This document shows positions 1-9,739 of a stretch of DNA of 64,000 bases, one piece after another. The stretch's first letter is position 1, and the number at the start of each line of letters is the position of its first letter. Both the position numbers and the translations under genes were made by a program. The stretch is from Capsicum annuum (Eukaryota; Streptophyta; Magnoliopsida; Solanales; Solanaceae), in assembly GCF_002878395.1 (NCBI RefSeq), contig NC_061115.1:153421667-153485666 (forward strand), in the 5' to 3' direction. Below the pieces are notes generated by a model, which worked only from the letters and a program-made list of their open reading frames with translations, was not told the origin of the DNA and did no database searches.

Positions 1-342
1 TACAATAAGCACCCAGATATACAATCTACCATCAATAACATGTATCAAAACAAGTATAAGCAAGAAACATCATTATTCATTGATAGTCAACAAAATCCTT
101 TCTATTTGATTCAAAACCACCATGTACACTTACTAATCCAAGTGTGAAATACATGGGTTTAGAGTTATTTAAAGAGGGGAAGAGATACATACCTTAAACA
201 AGATGATACACCAATAATATTGACTCCTTCTTGCCACTAGATGAGCTCCCTCCAAACCCTAGCCTTCAATCTTGGTACAAGTAACTTTTTGAGTATTTGG
301 AAATTTAGATTCATCCAAACAGATGTTTAGGAGGAAACACAC

Positions 343-353
343 ACTTATATAGT
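343..353 (-). promoter_or_regulatory. TATA-like box of the Z LTR
   Basis: The minus strand reads CTATATAAG, about 460 nt into the LTR and about 45 nt downstream of the GC-rich word array. Position and orientation fit an LTR promoter. No activity can be inferred from sequence. Confidence 0.5.
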
Positions 354-394
354 GAGAGGAAATCCCACCTATGCAGGGGTATGATTCCCCCATA

Positions 395-745
395 TGGTTC
401 ACTTAGCAATCGTACCTAAGGTACGAGTGGTACCCTAATTTCTACCCTAGGCTTCTCCTAGGTCAACCACACTGGTTAGGGTACAATTAGACACCCTTGA
501 GTCTTATCCAAAGGGTATGACTCATGACCTAACTCTTATAGACCACCCATAACCAAAATAGTCCACTAGGTTTGAGGCCTCTCTTCACAGTTAAGTTGCA
601 TACAACTCATATGCATTAGTTACGATTAAGGAAAGGTCAAATTATAAGGAAACCAGCATACTACCTTAGTATTTTGTCTAGGATACGAGAGGGAAGGATA
701 AGAAGGGTACGAGTCGTGACAAAGGGTACGACTCAAGCCCTTCAA
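395..745 (-). repeat. GGTACGAGT-type palindromic word array in the Z U3
   Basis: Inverted words are scattered here: CGTACCTAAGGTACGAG near 411-427, GGGTACGAGTCGTGAC near 703-719 and GGGTACGACTC near 723-733, plus eroded copies between. The array lies just upstream (minus-strand sense) of the TATA-like box. It belongs to the recurring pattern discussed in the findings. Confidence 0.55.
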
Positions 746-809
746 CTGTACCCACCCCAGAGACTCTAAAAGTTGTTATTCTTTCAAGGGTTCAAGTCTA
801 GGTGCTTCA

Positions 810-1195
810 ATTCTCCCCAACTTAGACCATGTATCCTCGAATGAGGGGTGAGGCAATGATAAACACAAGTTAACACATCAACATGCATCAAGGAAACCTT
901 TACACAAGTTAGAAGCAACATGCAACAAGGACACAACACAACACATATCATGATCATCACCAACCAACCAAAAATTTTTGCAAGGCCACATTCTTGAGTG
1001 TTTCATTCTCCCTCACTTAGGATCATTTGTCCATGAATGATGGTGCAGACAAGCTTATTCTAAGCTTAATATATTAACACTCATCAAAACAATCTTCACA
1101 CAATTGATAACAAGGCACATAACAAGGGTGCAATTCAACACATATTATGGTCATTATCAAAGCACTTCTTTTCAATATCCTTGGGATTCTATCCT
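810..1195 (-). repeat. Duplicated 3' untranslated/polypurine-tract segment of Z
   Basis: Two diverged copies of about 190 bp lie in direct tandem (about 810-1000 and 1003-1195). Each contains, on the minus strand, a CATTC-type stem with a GGA loop, a short spacer, a purine tract (GTTGGGGAGAA and GTGAGGGAGAA) and a TGAA start like that of the LTR. Only the copy at 810 abuts the LTR seen here. Confidence 0.55.
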
Positions 1196-1399
1196 ACTAT
1201 TCATTAAAAAAATTTGATCATTTTAAAGATTAAGGGCATGATCCCTACACCTATCAAAGATATAAAGCAACCCAAGCGTTTAGGAACTTGAATCCCTTTC
1301 TCATCAAAGACATCAACTAATCACAAACATTGGGGATTTCAACCCATTATCTATCAAAGACATAAACCAAGTTGCGAATAATAACACATACCTCAAGCA

Positions 1400-1975
1400 T
1401 GAGTTTTCGGAATGGAACATAGTTGTGGATACTTGGACGTCATGTCCTTTTTTTCCTCCCAAGTAGCTTTCTCGGTCCATTGGTTCCTCCATAGATCTTT
1501 CACCGAAGCCAATTCTATTGTTTGCAATTAGCAAACTTCCCAATCCAAGACCCTCATCGGGATCTTTTCCCAAGTCAAAGAACCCAAAACACCAACATCC
1601 TCTAAGGAAACAAACATCAAGGAACCACCTAAACATCTTCAAATATAGAGTCATGGGCAATGGAGGAGATGGAGTCTAATCTAGAGGGCAACTCCTACTC
1701 ATAGGCAACATTGTCAAACCTTTTTTGAGACCACATAGGGACACTCATAACGGGGGCTAAGCTTTCCTTTTTCATCGACTTACATCACTCCCTTCATGGG
1801 AGACACCTCCAAGACTACCCAATCACCAACACGTCACATGTCTGCATAGGACTTTTGGAAAATTTGAGCGGTTTTCCATTTCTCACAAATCACTTTCACC
1901 TTTTTCTAAGGCTTGGTGAACCAGATCAGGTCAAGTGACTTACCCTTACCCTCTTCATACCCTCAAGGGGGAGGA
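1400..1975 (-). pseudogene. Integrase C-terminus and chromodomain of Z (broken)
   Basis: Minus-strand translation across several frames gives a typical chromovirus tail. It starts with an integrase C-terminal block (GDWVVLEVSPMKGV, then KLSPRYECPYVV) and ends with a chromodomain block (ELASVKDLWRNQ, then KATWEEKKDM, near 1410-1480). In chromoviruses this domain is thought to steer integration to heterochromatin. Several stops and frame changes interrupt it. The RNase H and integrase core expected upstream are missing, so the pol gene was shortened by deletion. Confidence 0.6.
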
Positions 1976-2314
1976 TGACATCACCTACCATACAATGCTA
2001 AATTAGTACTCTATAACTATAGTCTTCCCCACTTAGGGATTTCTATACTTTCCCATTTCAATTATCACTATGCTCCCCGAGCCACTACCCAACACAAGAA
2101 GGGTGACTGAGAAACTAACGCACAAGAACCACTCACACCACTCAAGGTAAGACCCTTAACAGAAACATGACACCATAGGTACAGAGTGCTTCATAGTAAC
2201 CACCTAGGTCACAAATGAGACTCATCCCGACAAACATACCAAAGGAGGAGTCCTTAGGACTAGATACTAAGAGACACTCTACCACATTCTCTTTAAGGAT
2301 TCACCATGATCCCT

Positions 2315-2776
2315 TTACGAGAGATAGACAACATGAACAATAAAAGCCACGAATTCTAACCAAAACTCACCCTTAGAGAACTTGACATACCAATGATGAT
2401 TTCTCAAAGTTTGTAACACAGCACGGAGGTGATCTATATAACCCGCCTTCCTTTTAGAATTCACTAAGATATCTTTAATAGAGACAAAGACAAATATGTC
2501 CAAGAATGGATGAAAGACCTCATCTAAAAGATCTTTAAGTTGATCCTTGAGTTCCCTTAACTCAGCTGGAGCCATTCTATAAGGAGGAATACATATTGAA
2601 CAAATGTTCGGAACTAAGTCAATACCAAACTCAATATCCCTATCCGGAGGAACACCAGGAAGATCATCCAAAAAGACCTCAAGAAACTCATTTACCACCG
2701 GAACCGAATACATGGAAGGACCTTTTGAGTTAGAATCTTTAACCCAGACCAAATGATAGAGACATCCTTTGGACAT
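2315..2776 (-). pseudogene. Ty3/gypsy reverse transcriptase remnant with an internal deletion (Z)
   Basis: The translation begins with the RT lead-in (VVNEFLEVFLDDLPGVPPDR, then IPPYRMAPAELRELKDQL). It then jumps from KDLLDE directly to the palm/YxDD neighbourhood (FLDIFVFVSIKDIL) and continues to LRAVLQTLRNHHWYVKFSK. The fingers segment normally between these blocks is absent. The catalytic F/YIDD is replaced by SIKD, so the enzyme cannot be active. The join keeps one open frame, which is why it looks like a 153-residue ORF. Confidence 0.7.
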
Positions 2777-2947
2777 TAAAATCCAAGCTCTAAGATAAGA
2801 AACAAACCTCCCCCTAGGAGCTAGGGAACCACCCTTCTAGTTAATAACCTGTTCACTAGGAACCTAAAGATGACTTTACAGGTTCGATAATCAAAGGACA
2901 TGTAACAAGAGTGTAACCAATCCATTCCCAGAATAATATCAAATCCA

Positions 2948-3535
2948 CTATATCAAGTTCAAATAAATCCACCAAAGTCTGCCTACTACCAATAGATACC
3001 CCCTTCCCCTATAAACCCTTTTTGCAATCCCAGAGTCACCTATAAGAGTAGAAATAGAAAAAGAAATAACCTCGGGATCAAAAGCAAAATACACAGCTAC
3101 AAATGGGGTCACATAAGAGAGAGTGGATCCCAGATCAAGCAAACAATACATGTCATAAGAAAAGAGTTGTAATGTACCAGTCATGACATCAGGTGATACC
3201 TCAGATTCCTGCCGAGTAACTAGAACATATAACCGATTCTGACTTGTGCTAATACCAAAAGTAGAAACTGATACAGAAGATGCACCCTTTGGTGAAAGAG
3301 CAGAAGATGAAGAAACTAGAGCCTTAATCACTCCCATAGCACCCTTACCAACCAGACAGTTTCTAAGCATATAGCCTAGCTGACCACTATCTGTCCTTCT
3401 CCTCATCACAGAACCCCCTATACAACCTACCACAAAACCAATGAAGAGGATACGAAGAGGCTGATTGAGCCCCACTTTCCTAAGATTGGACACTCTATTC
3501 GCAAAAATTATTTCCACTTTGTTGACGCCTATCAC
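2948..3535 (-). pseudogene. Ty3/gypsy aspartic protease remnant (Z)
   Basis: The minus-strand frame contains VTRQESEVSPDVMTGTLQLF followed by LLDLGSTLSYVTPFVAVYF. This is the retropepsin active-site block (usual D-S/P-G, here DLGS) in the pattern typical of plant chromoviruses. The N-terminal part (LVGKGAMG, then SSSSALSPKGASSVS) is gag tail. The zinc-knuckle cysteines are not recognisable. Downstream pol is in another frame, consistent with decay. Confidence 0.6.
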
Positions 3536-3700
3536 CTGACTATTTCGAGTAAAAGCACTAGCTATAGAGATGAAACCAGAACTTTCTCATTTTTTTTGGC
3601 CACTTACCGCCATCCTAACTACCTTGATATTGAGCACCACACTATTCAGATAACCTAAACTTCTTACCCTACCTTTCCCAAACTTATCCTGCTTCCTCTT

Positions 3701-4031
3701 TTACTCTTCCACTTGGTGCATATAAACCACCAACCTAGAAGTATCTATATCCTTGATTAGAAGTATAGTCTTTCTTTTAAGCATCAAATCTCGAGATAGT
3801 CCAAAAGTAAACTTTATCATCCTTGCCCTCATATCAGACACCAATTCCAAAGCATACCTTGATAGTTGATGAAATTTCAAAGCATATTCCTTGATAGACA
3901 CCTTTTTTTGACTTAGATTGACAAATTCCTCCTCCTTCGTTTCCCTCAACTCCTGAGGAAAGAAGCGATCCAGAAAATTATTAGAGAAAGTCTTCCACAG
4001 AATTGACTCTTCAACATAACCTATATCTTAT
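3701..4031 (-). pseudogene. Ty3/gypsy gag capsid remnant (Z), 5' side cut by element b
   Basis: The minus-strand frame gives a capsid C-terminal block: FFPQELRETKEEEFVNL, then SIKEYALKFHQLSRYA, then MIKFTFGLSRDL. This matches the plant chromovirus retrotransposon-gag family. Coding stops at 4031, where the LTR of element b begins. Z's 5' LTR and primer site are not in the window. Confidence 0.65.
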
Positions 4032-4185
4032 TGATGTTCCGATTTTTGATAAAATATTTTTCTTTTTTTTCTAGGGAAAATTACATTTTTTCAAGAAACC
4101 AAGGTTGTATTTAATGCTAGTTTTTAGTGTTTTAGGGTAAGGAGCTAGCTTCAGGATAAGACTCAGAAAATTAGCAGAAAAAGAC

Positions 4186-4612
4186 TTTTGACGGTCAAAA
4201 TGGTGGATCGTCAGTCTTGCGGCGGACCACCAGTTCAACCATCAGTGTTATACAGAACAAAGCATCCTAAAACACTCAGCGATGGACTATGTGGTGGACC
4301 GTCAGTCTTGCGACGGACCACTAATTCAACTGTCAGGCCTAAACAGAACCAATATCTTCAAATAACTCAGCGACGGCCCATATGGTGAACCGTCAGTCTT
4401 TCGAGGGACCATCATTTTGGCCATCAATTTTAAGCAGAACTAGGCTCTCCAGGATCATCAGTGATGAACCATGTGGTGGATCATCAGTCTTGCGATGGAC
4501 CACCACTTTGGCTGTGAGACTTAAGCAGAACTGGGCTTTTAAGGACCATCAACGATGGCTAATTATGTGAACTATCAGACTTCCAACAGACCACCACTTT
4601 AGCTGTCACTTT
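4186..4612 (+). repeat. 91-bp tandem repeat, about 4.5 copies, in the U3 of b
   Basis: The anchor word TGGTGGAcCGTCAG recurs at 4201, 4292, 4383, 4474 and (eroded) 4566, a spacing of 91, 91, 91 and 92. Each unit carries GACCGTCAG, TTGCGACGGACCACCA, CTGTCAG, AGCAGAAC and CAGCGATGG. Many words are inverted copies of each other (GACGGTC / GACCGTC). The array ends about 50 bp before the TATA box. Confidence 0.85.
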
Positions 4613-4662
4613 GGATGCATATTTTATAATTTTGAATTTTAAATTCGTTTTACCTGGGGGAC

Positions 4663-4669
4663 ATATAAA
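4663..4669 (+). promoter_or_regulatory. TATA box of the b LTR
   Basis: ACATATAAATACC lies about 630 bp into the LTR, just downstream of the 91-bp repeat array and upstream of the leader. This is the usual place of the LTR promoter. Confidence 0.55.
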
Positions 4670-5627
4670 TACCCAATCTTAGGGTTTATGAGGGATCTTT
4701 TATCCATCTTTGATATTTTTATTAGGTTTTCCATACTAAAAATATTTTGAATGTAGTTTTTCTCTGAGATTCACTCTAGAATTGGGGTTCTAGATTCCAT
4801 TATCATTTTCTCCATTGAAGATTGAAGAATAATAATTGTGATTTTTGTAAGTAAATTTTGAATTAATTTATGAATAACACAATGACTTTTTCTCTTTCTG
4901 TGGTTGAGATATGTGGCTAAACTCCCATAACTAGGGTTATAGGATCCTTGATATGAATAGCTGATTGGGGTTGTGAATCTAATAGATTCCCATGACTATT
5001 TGATGTTGCATAAACCCTTCTTTACTTTAATGACTTTTCTTGGTTGCAAACTAGAAAAGTGAGCCCAAGCACATCACTTGTTCGAATAGAAAAGTGTTTG
5101 TCTGGAAAAGAAAGGGTTTACACTAATCTAAAGGCTTTAACTTTTGGATAAAAGGTAGATGTCTTAACTGGATCAACCCATGTGAGAATATAGTTGAATT
5201 AATAACTCGCTCCTTAAGTTTGAAAGAATTAAGGGATAAACTACTCATTTAGGTTGAGAAACTAATGGATAAACCATTGAATTCAATTACTCTTGCAATT
5301 AGAATTGTTCATGGGGAATTTAAAGTAGTTCACAACCCTAGCTACTTGAGCATCTTGGTAACCATAACTCTAGTTTGACTAATCTTACTTAATTACTCTT
5401 TGCAATACAATCAATATTTGAATTACTCTCCGTGACAAACATTTGACTACAATTAACAAATCAAAATCCCCCTTTATTTTGGAACCTTTAATCAGCAGTC
5501 TAATAACAACCATAATACTTGGTGAACACAGAATTCCCTATGGGATTCGACACCCAACCCAGTTGGGTTCTATATTTTGCAGCGACCTCTTACACTTTTT
5601 AATGAGAGTTATAATTTAGATGTATCA

Positions 5628-5650
5628 AATTTTGCCGTTGTTCCCAAGGA
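5628..5650 (+). other. Degenerate tRNA-Asp primer binding site of b
   Basis: Right after the LTR, TTTTGCCGTTGTTCCCAAGG resembles an eroded version of the tRNA-Asp-complementary site that is intact in element A at 50045. Position relative to LTR and gag supports the call. Confidence 0.5.
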
Positions 5651-5750
5651 ATACGGTTGTCAATTAAGTTTGTGTTTTGTTAATTGATCTTTGGTCAAGT
5701 TTCCCAAATTTTACTTTTGTTTATTGTTCTTGTTCTATACAGGGTAGTTA

Positions 5751-6393
5751 TTGTGTATTACCAATACATCCAGAACCACAGTTAATTGGCAGAATGGCAT
5801 ACCCCAAGATGTTGAAAGCCTAGCCGCTCTGGCTAGAGCTCAACTAAATCAGCAAAATGACGGCCAACAGACGCGTCATCCTAATCCTAATGATGATGAT
5901 TTGGGGGATGATGATTTATTAGATCTTGTTAACCCAAGGCGTACAGAGAATGTGGATATACCAGTGAATCAGAATATAAATAGAAATCGCCTCTTAGGGC
6001 AAGGAAAGAACGTCAACCCGTGTAGTTTGATTTGAATAATGATGAAGATGGAATGGATAGAGTAGGTGCAACTAGAGCTATCATTCCTTCACCTCTAGCA
6101 CCAGGAGCTAAATTTAATATTACCAGTACGATGATTCAACTCCTTCATCTTAAGGGGTTGTTCAGTGGTCTTCCTAAAGATGATCCACACATGCATTTGG
6201 TGAACTTTGTCACCATTTGCAAGTCTTTTGATAATCCAAGAGTGGGTTAAAATGCTATCTGCGTGCATTTGTTTCCATTGTCTCTGTCTGGAAAGGCGAC
6301 ACTATGGCTAAATGAACTGGCTCCCGACTCTATAACCAACTGGAGGCAGTTGAAAGAGGCTTTTTTAGAAAGGTTCTTTCCACCTCCAAGAAT
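5751..6393 (+). pseudogene. Athila-like gag, truncated (element b)
   Basis: Two adjacent frames (5751-6035 and 6032-6250 onward) form one gag start. The first is an acidic N-terminal part. The second reads SPLAPGAKFNITSTMIQLLH, then GLPKDDPHMHLVNFVTICKS, then LFPLSLSGKATLWLNELAPD and LKEAFLERFFPP. This is the plant Ty3/gypsy gag pattern (GLPxEDPHxHLxxF, FPFSLxGxAxxWL). A frameshift near 6030 and a stop at 6250 break it. The sequence ends abruptly at about 6393, at a directly repeated 22-mer that starts the next LTR fragment. Confidence 0.7.
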
Positions 6394-6453
6394 AACCCTA
6401 GCATATTTATAGTATGTAAAATAATAAAGAAATAACCCTAGCATATTTATAGA
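6391..6453. repeat. 22-bp direct repeat at the b/c junction
   Basis: AATAACCCTAGCATATTTAT (followed by AG) occurs at about 6391-6412 and again at about 6432-6453, separated by 19 bp. The second copy contains the TATA-like word of fragment c (minus strand CTATAAATATGC). The repeat marks the junction of truncated element b with c. Confidence 0.8.
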
Positions 6454-7035
6454 GTCCCAAGATAACAAAGGAAACCTAACCAAATCAAATTAGGAAAACT
6501 ATATAGGCAGTGATTACGCCTCTGGCAATGAGTCACTATATTTGGCTACGACTCATTGCCTGCTATCGTATCTGTCTTTTGGCCTTAGTGGTTACGACTC
6601 ATAATGCTACCGTACGAGTCATGTGATGCTATATAGTACTGTTGTCCTTATGAATCCTTACCATGAGTCGTAGTCAGTCCTTATGACTCATGGCATTTCA
6701 CTCGTTACCACTGGAGCATCAATCTTTAGGGCTTCACACACTGTCCTCAGTAAGACTTTTCACTATGAGTTGTAGTCTGTCCTTATGACTCGTAGCCTTC
6801 CATTACTTAGTTTCTGGAAATTTACTTTGGCCATTGTTATCCTTATGAGTCTGGCTATGAGTCGTAAGGAGACGTAACGACTCGTAGCTTGACCAGTACT
6901 TCAGTTTATTAGCACCTTATTTTCTCATTTTTCGTTCAACACCACTTTCGACCTAGTTTACCTGGAAAACATATAACACACATATCATATCCGACAAAAC
7001 AACCTAAGTCAATGCATAAATTCACTATTTTAAGC
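6394..7035 (-). mobile_element. LTR-like fragment c, minus strand
   Basis: The fragment has a TATA-like word (6441-6452, minus) and, upstream of it on the same strand (about 6510-6895), an array of ACGACTCGTA / ATGAGTCGTA words. This matches the architecture of the other LTRs here. It is bounded by truncated b gag on one side and the Mutator-like remnant on the other. No coding sequence or primer site is attached, so it may be a solo or truncated LTR. Confidence 0.45.
6510..6895 (-). repeat. Array of TACGACTCGTA-type words
   Basis: At least ten copies of (A/T)ACGACTC or its complement GAGTCGTA occur in both orientations, for example near 6545, 6590, 6615, 6665, 6770, 6795, 6860 and 6875. The array is upstream (minus strand) of the TATA-like word of fragment c. 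Confidence 0.65.
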
Positions 7036-7760
7036 ATTGAATGTGTCATGTTTCCACAACATATCAACAACATCAAGAATCACCACCACCACCACCACCT
7101 AAGTCCTCACCAGTAGCAGAAACACAATCACCACTACCTAAGTCCTCACCCAAAGCTACAGTACCACGACCACCACCACCTAAGTCCTTACCAGTAATAG
7201 AAATACCATCACCACCACCTAAGTCCTCACTAATAGCAAAAACATCATTACACCACCTAATTCCTCACCTCTAGCTATAGTACCATCACCAATTATGTTT
7301 TCACTAACAGTAGATTCTTGAGGTATTTCACCCTCTACAAACGCTATATTCTCACTATCCCTAAAGTTTTGACTGGACTCTTTATCAAAAAAATAGAAAA
7401 ATATTACCCTCCCATATGGGGGTCATATTCAATAGTTGGTGGGACTACAACAGGCTCTTCAACTAAATGTGTCACATATAACTCAACAATATCTTGCTTT
7501 TTATGTTGAGGCACAATACCCAAAATATTCATATCACATGTCACTTTTATTATTAATTTATTTTAGGAGGTCTAATATAAACAATACACGAGGAACACTT
7601 ATATCCAATTTTCTTCACATAATCAACAAACTCAAAGTAACAAAATTTATCTACGTCAACATCAAAATAGTCTGTAACAATACCTCCATGATATTTAATA
7701 TTGGGTTTTTGTTGTAATTTTTTTCCATAGTAAAACCTCAAGGAAATATACACAAAATCA
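7036..7760 (-). pseudogene. Mutator-like transposase N-terminal fragment
   Basis: On the minus strand an open frame (7753-7553) begins ISLRFYYGKKLQQKPNIKYH and continues with YFDVDVDKFCYFEFVDYVKK. After frame breaks, homologous text continues: DMNILGIVPQHKKQDI, then LYVTHLVEEPVVVPPTIEYD. This matches the N-terminal domain common in Solanaceae MuDR-type transposases. It runs into a Gly/Asp-rich repeat (GEDLGGGG, 7041-7274). On the plus strand the same repeat reads as a proline-rich PPPKSSPV tract, which I consider the non-coding reading. The catalytic domain is missing; the fragment stops where LTR fragment c begins. Confidence 0.5.
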
Positions 7761-8235
7761 TGATTAATCTGAAAAAATATTTTAAAAAATACGAGCTTAG
7801 ATTTTTTTCAAAACAAAACTCCTAAAATCAAAATACAACAATTGAAACAACAAATAATCACCTGGGTAGTTAAATTTCATCTAGGAGCTTGCTAGAAATT
7901 ATAAACAACCACTAAAATTAATTAATTTGAAGTGAAATCGAGTGAAATTGTGTTAGAGTGAGTCGCAATTTAGAAAGTTTTAGGTTAAAATGAAAAGAGA
8001 AATGAGTTAGTTTTAGGATTTGAGGAAATTTTTTAAGAGTGAGTGGGGTTATAATTGGGAACGAGTCGAGTTATAACGTGGACACATTAAAAAGGCACGT
8101 GTTTAATAACACCCAGCTTTGACTTGGGTTAGACTACTAAGAGTATATTTAAATACACTTTAAAGATAATACGAGGGTGTAAATAAATAAAAATTTAGTT
8201 TAAATGCTAAAATAAGTTGAGAGGACAAGTTTAGG
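7761..8235 (-). mobile_element. 5' leader, possible intron and terminus of the Mutator-like element
   Basis: Upstream of the transposase start (minus strand) a candidate intron runs from CCAG|GTGATTATT near 7860 to TTTTTCAG|ATTAATCATG near 7765, with canonical GT and AG ends. Further upstream is a GC-richer leader ending near 8235 with TTATCGTGTCACCCCTAAAC, which could be the outer end of the element. No matching inverted end exists because the 3' half is gone. Confidence 0.35.
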
Positions 8236-8251
8236 GGTGACACGATAACTT

Positions 8252-8462
8252 TACTCTTTAAAAAAGAATAATCCAAATATTATTTAGCAACTCTTTGATT
8301 CAATGTTCCACATGATATATTTTAAGATCACAAGATTAAAATGATATTTTGATACATTTGACATGTCCTTAATTTAAGACCATAAGAATAAAATATCTTC
8401 GTTATTTTCTTAAATTTTGTGTCAAATTAAAATAAGCCAAATAAATTAATACGGATGGAGTA
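8252..8462 (-). mobile_element. MITE (CTCCNTCCGT-end family)
   Basis: The right end reads TTAATACGGATGGAGTA, a near copy of the CGGAGGGAGTA terminus of Stowaway-like MITEs. The left end TACTCTTTAAAAAAGAATAA is an eroded counterpart. The interior (GATCACAAGATTAAAATG, then TTTAAGACCATAAGAATAAA) has the repeated AAGA(T/C)CA(C/T)AAGA words typical of a common Solanaceae MITE family. It is non-coding. Confidence 0.55.
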
Positions 8463-8825
8463 AATTGTTTTTTAAATAAAATCAAATAAATATAATTACT
8501 AATAGAATGCTTTAATAGCTCGTCTTATCAAGTTTTTAAAATTAGCTTATTTTGAAAAGTATTTTTAAAAAAAAGTATTTTTAAAGAAATATTTTTCTGG
8601 TCAAGTGTTTAAAATAAACCTATTTTTAAAGTGTTTCATATTTATTTGCTTAAAAATTAATGAATAATTTATTCTTTCAATCCATTTTATTCTTACTATT
8701 AAATATTATTCATCATCAATTTTTAAAATATTAAATTTATCATATTCAAAAAAAAATATAGTAAAATTATTATTCAAAACATAAATATTGATTATTTATT
8801 ATTTCTTATATGTGTGCCAAGTTAA
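8463..8825. other. AT-rich spacer, nothing recognised
   Basis: About 360 bp of AT-rich sequence between two MITEs. No open frame, repeat array or structured element is evident beyond A/T runs. Confidence 0.6.
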
Positions 8826-9083
8826 TACTCCTTCTGTTCTATTTTAGTTGGGCATATTTCATTTTAAATGAAGAATTTTACTGTTTTATTCTTTACCCAT
8901 ATTAATTCATTCAACATAGGAATGAATATTGAAATCATAATTGTTTATATTTAATGTATGTTATTAATTGTAGGAGTAAAATAAAAATAATAATTAATTG
9001 TACTTTAATTTAATAAATAATTAATTAATATGAGATATTTATTTTTAATAAAATAACTAATTAAAATAAAACGGAGAAAAATA
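8826..9083. mobile_element. Stowaway-like MITE
   Basis: The left end TACTCCTTCTGTTCTATTTT and the right end AAAATAAAACGGAGAAAAATA form terminal inverted repeats of about 20 bp, flanked by TA. The total size of about 260 bp, the AT-rich non-coding interior and the CTCCnTCTGTT end fit Tc1/mariner-related Stowaway MITEs. Confidence 0.7.
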
Positions 9084-9149
9084 GTGGATAAGTATCATGA
9101 TCACGTTTCCTTTATGTATAAAATCTATATGTATTAACAACAAAACATA

Positions 9150-9395
9150 AAATAACAGGAAAAACTAAAATTAATAAAATACAAATAGAAAGTACTTTTG
9201 AACAATTTGTAAAAACAATTGATAATAATGATTATAGTTACAATGATATAGATATAGAAGAAGATTTAGAAATAATAAATGAGAGAATAAGTAAAACAAA
9301 AAGAATAGCTCATGAAAATCAGAATCATCAAGCTCATAAAAAAGAACAAGTTATGAAACAACTTCAACAGTTAATTGAAATCAATATTATATAAT
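9150..9395 (+). pseudogene. Pararetroviral coding remnant upstream of protease
   Basis: An open, lysine/glutamate/asparagine-rich frame (QFVKTIDNNDYSYNDIDIEE, then MKQLQQLIEINI) leads directly into the first protease-like block. It may be the end of the capsid or linker region. No zinc-finger motif is visible, so the identity is uncertain. Confidence 0.35.
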
Positions 9396-9396
9396 A

Positions 9397-9720
9397 GGAA
9401 CAATAAATAAAAAAGAATATTTAATACTCTTAAACACAGGATAAGAAGAAAATTATATAGCAAAATACCTAGCAAAAAGTGAAAAAATAAAATCTAATAG
9501 TGATATATGCCCAGATCTACCAAGGAATCTAATAAACATTAAAGATACGACAGAAAAAGAAATAATAATAGGAGTCAAAAAATAAAAATAGAATTTGAAA
9601 TAAAGGAAGAAATGCAAAAAACAGACATAATATTAGGAATAAAATGGTTAGAACAAGTAAACCGTACAATATAGAACATACACAATTATCTATAACATAT
9701 AATAAAGAAAGATTATTCAT
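9397..9720 (+). pseudogene. First retropepsin-like block (active-site Asp replaced)
   Basis: The frame from about 9400 reads KEYLILLNTG followed by a stop and EENYIAKYLA. About 196 nt later it reads DIILGIKWLEQVN. A hydrophobic-hydrophobic-x-TG core followed about 65 residues later by ILGxxWL is the layout of a retroviral aspartic protease. The catalytic residue is Asn (aac, 9433-9435) instead of Asp, and a stop and a frame break follow. A second, separate protease block lies immediately downstream. Confidence 0.5.
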
Positions 9721-9739
9721 AAAAAGAACTTTAACATGA

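Larger units (their letters stand above)
1..809 (-). mobile_element. 3' LTR of chromovirus Z (cut by window edge)
   Basis: Read on the minus strand, the LTR begins with TGAAGCACC at 809, directly after a purine tract (GTTGGGGAGAA, 810-821), the normal arrangement at the 3' end of a retroelement. The other LTR end lies outside the window. The coding order chromodomain, RT, protease, gag at rising coordinates confirms minus-strand orientation. A TATA-like box and a word array upstream of it (separate entries) mark this part as U3 plus the start of R. Confidence 0.7.
4032..5627 (+). mobile_element. LTR of Athila-like element b
   Basis: The region starts TGATGTTCCG, ends GATGTATCA, and is followed at once by a degenerate tRNA-Asp primer site and then gag. 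Its length (1596 bp) and terminal words resemble the LTR of element A (starts TGATGTTGG at 54232) and E1. It contains a 91-bp tandem repeat and a TATA box. The right half of the element is missing, so no target duplication can be tested. Confidence 0.65.

Noticed and set aside
4186..4612. Regular 91-bp repeats considered as a CRISPR array
   Set aside because: Units are continuous and diverged with no unique spacers, they sit in a plant LTR, and the element context (primer site, gag) is clear.
7041..7274. Proline-rich, extensin-like ORF on the plus strand
   Set aside because: The minus strand encodes a Gly/Asp-rich repeat continuous with Mutator-like transposase text, so the plus-strand reading is likely a shadow.
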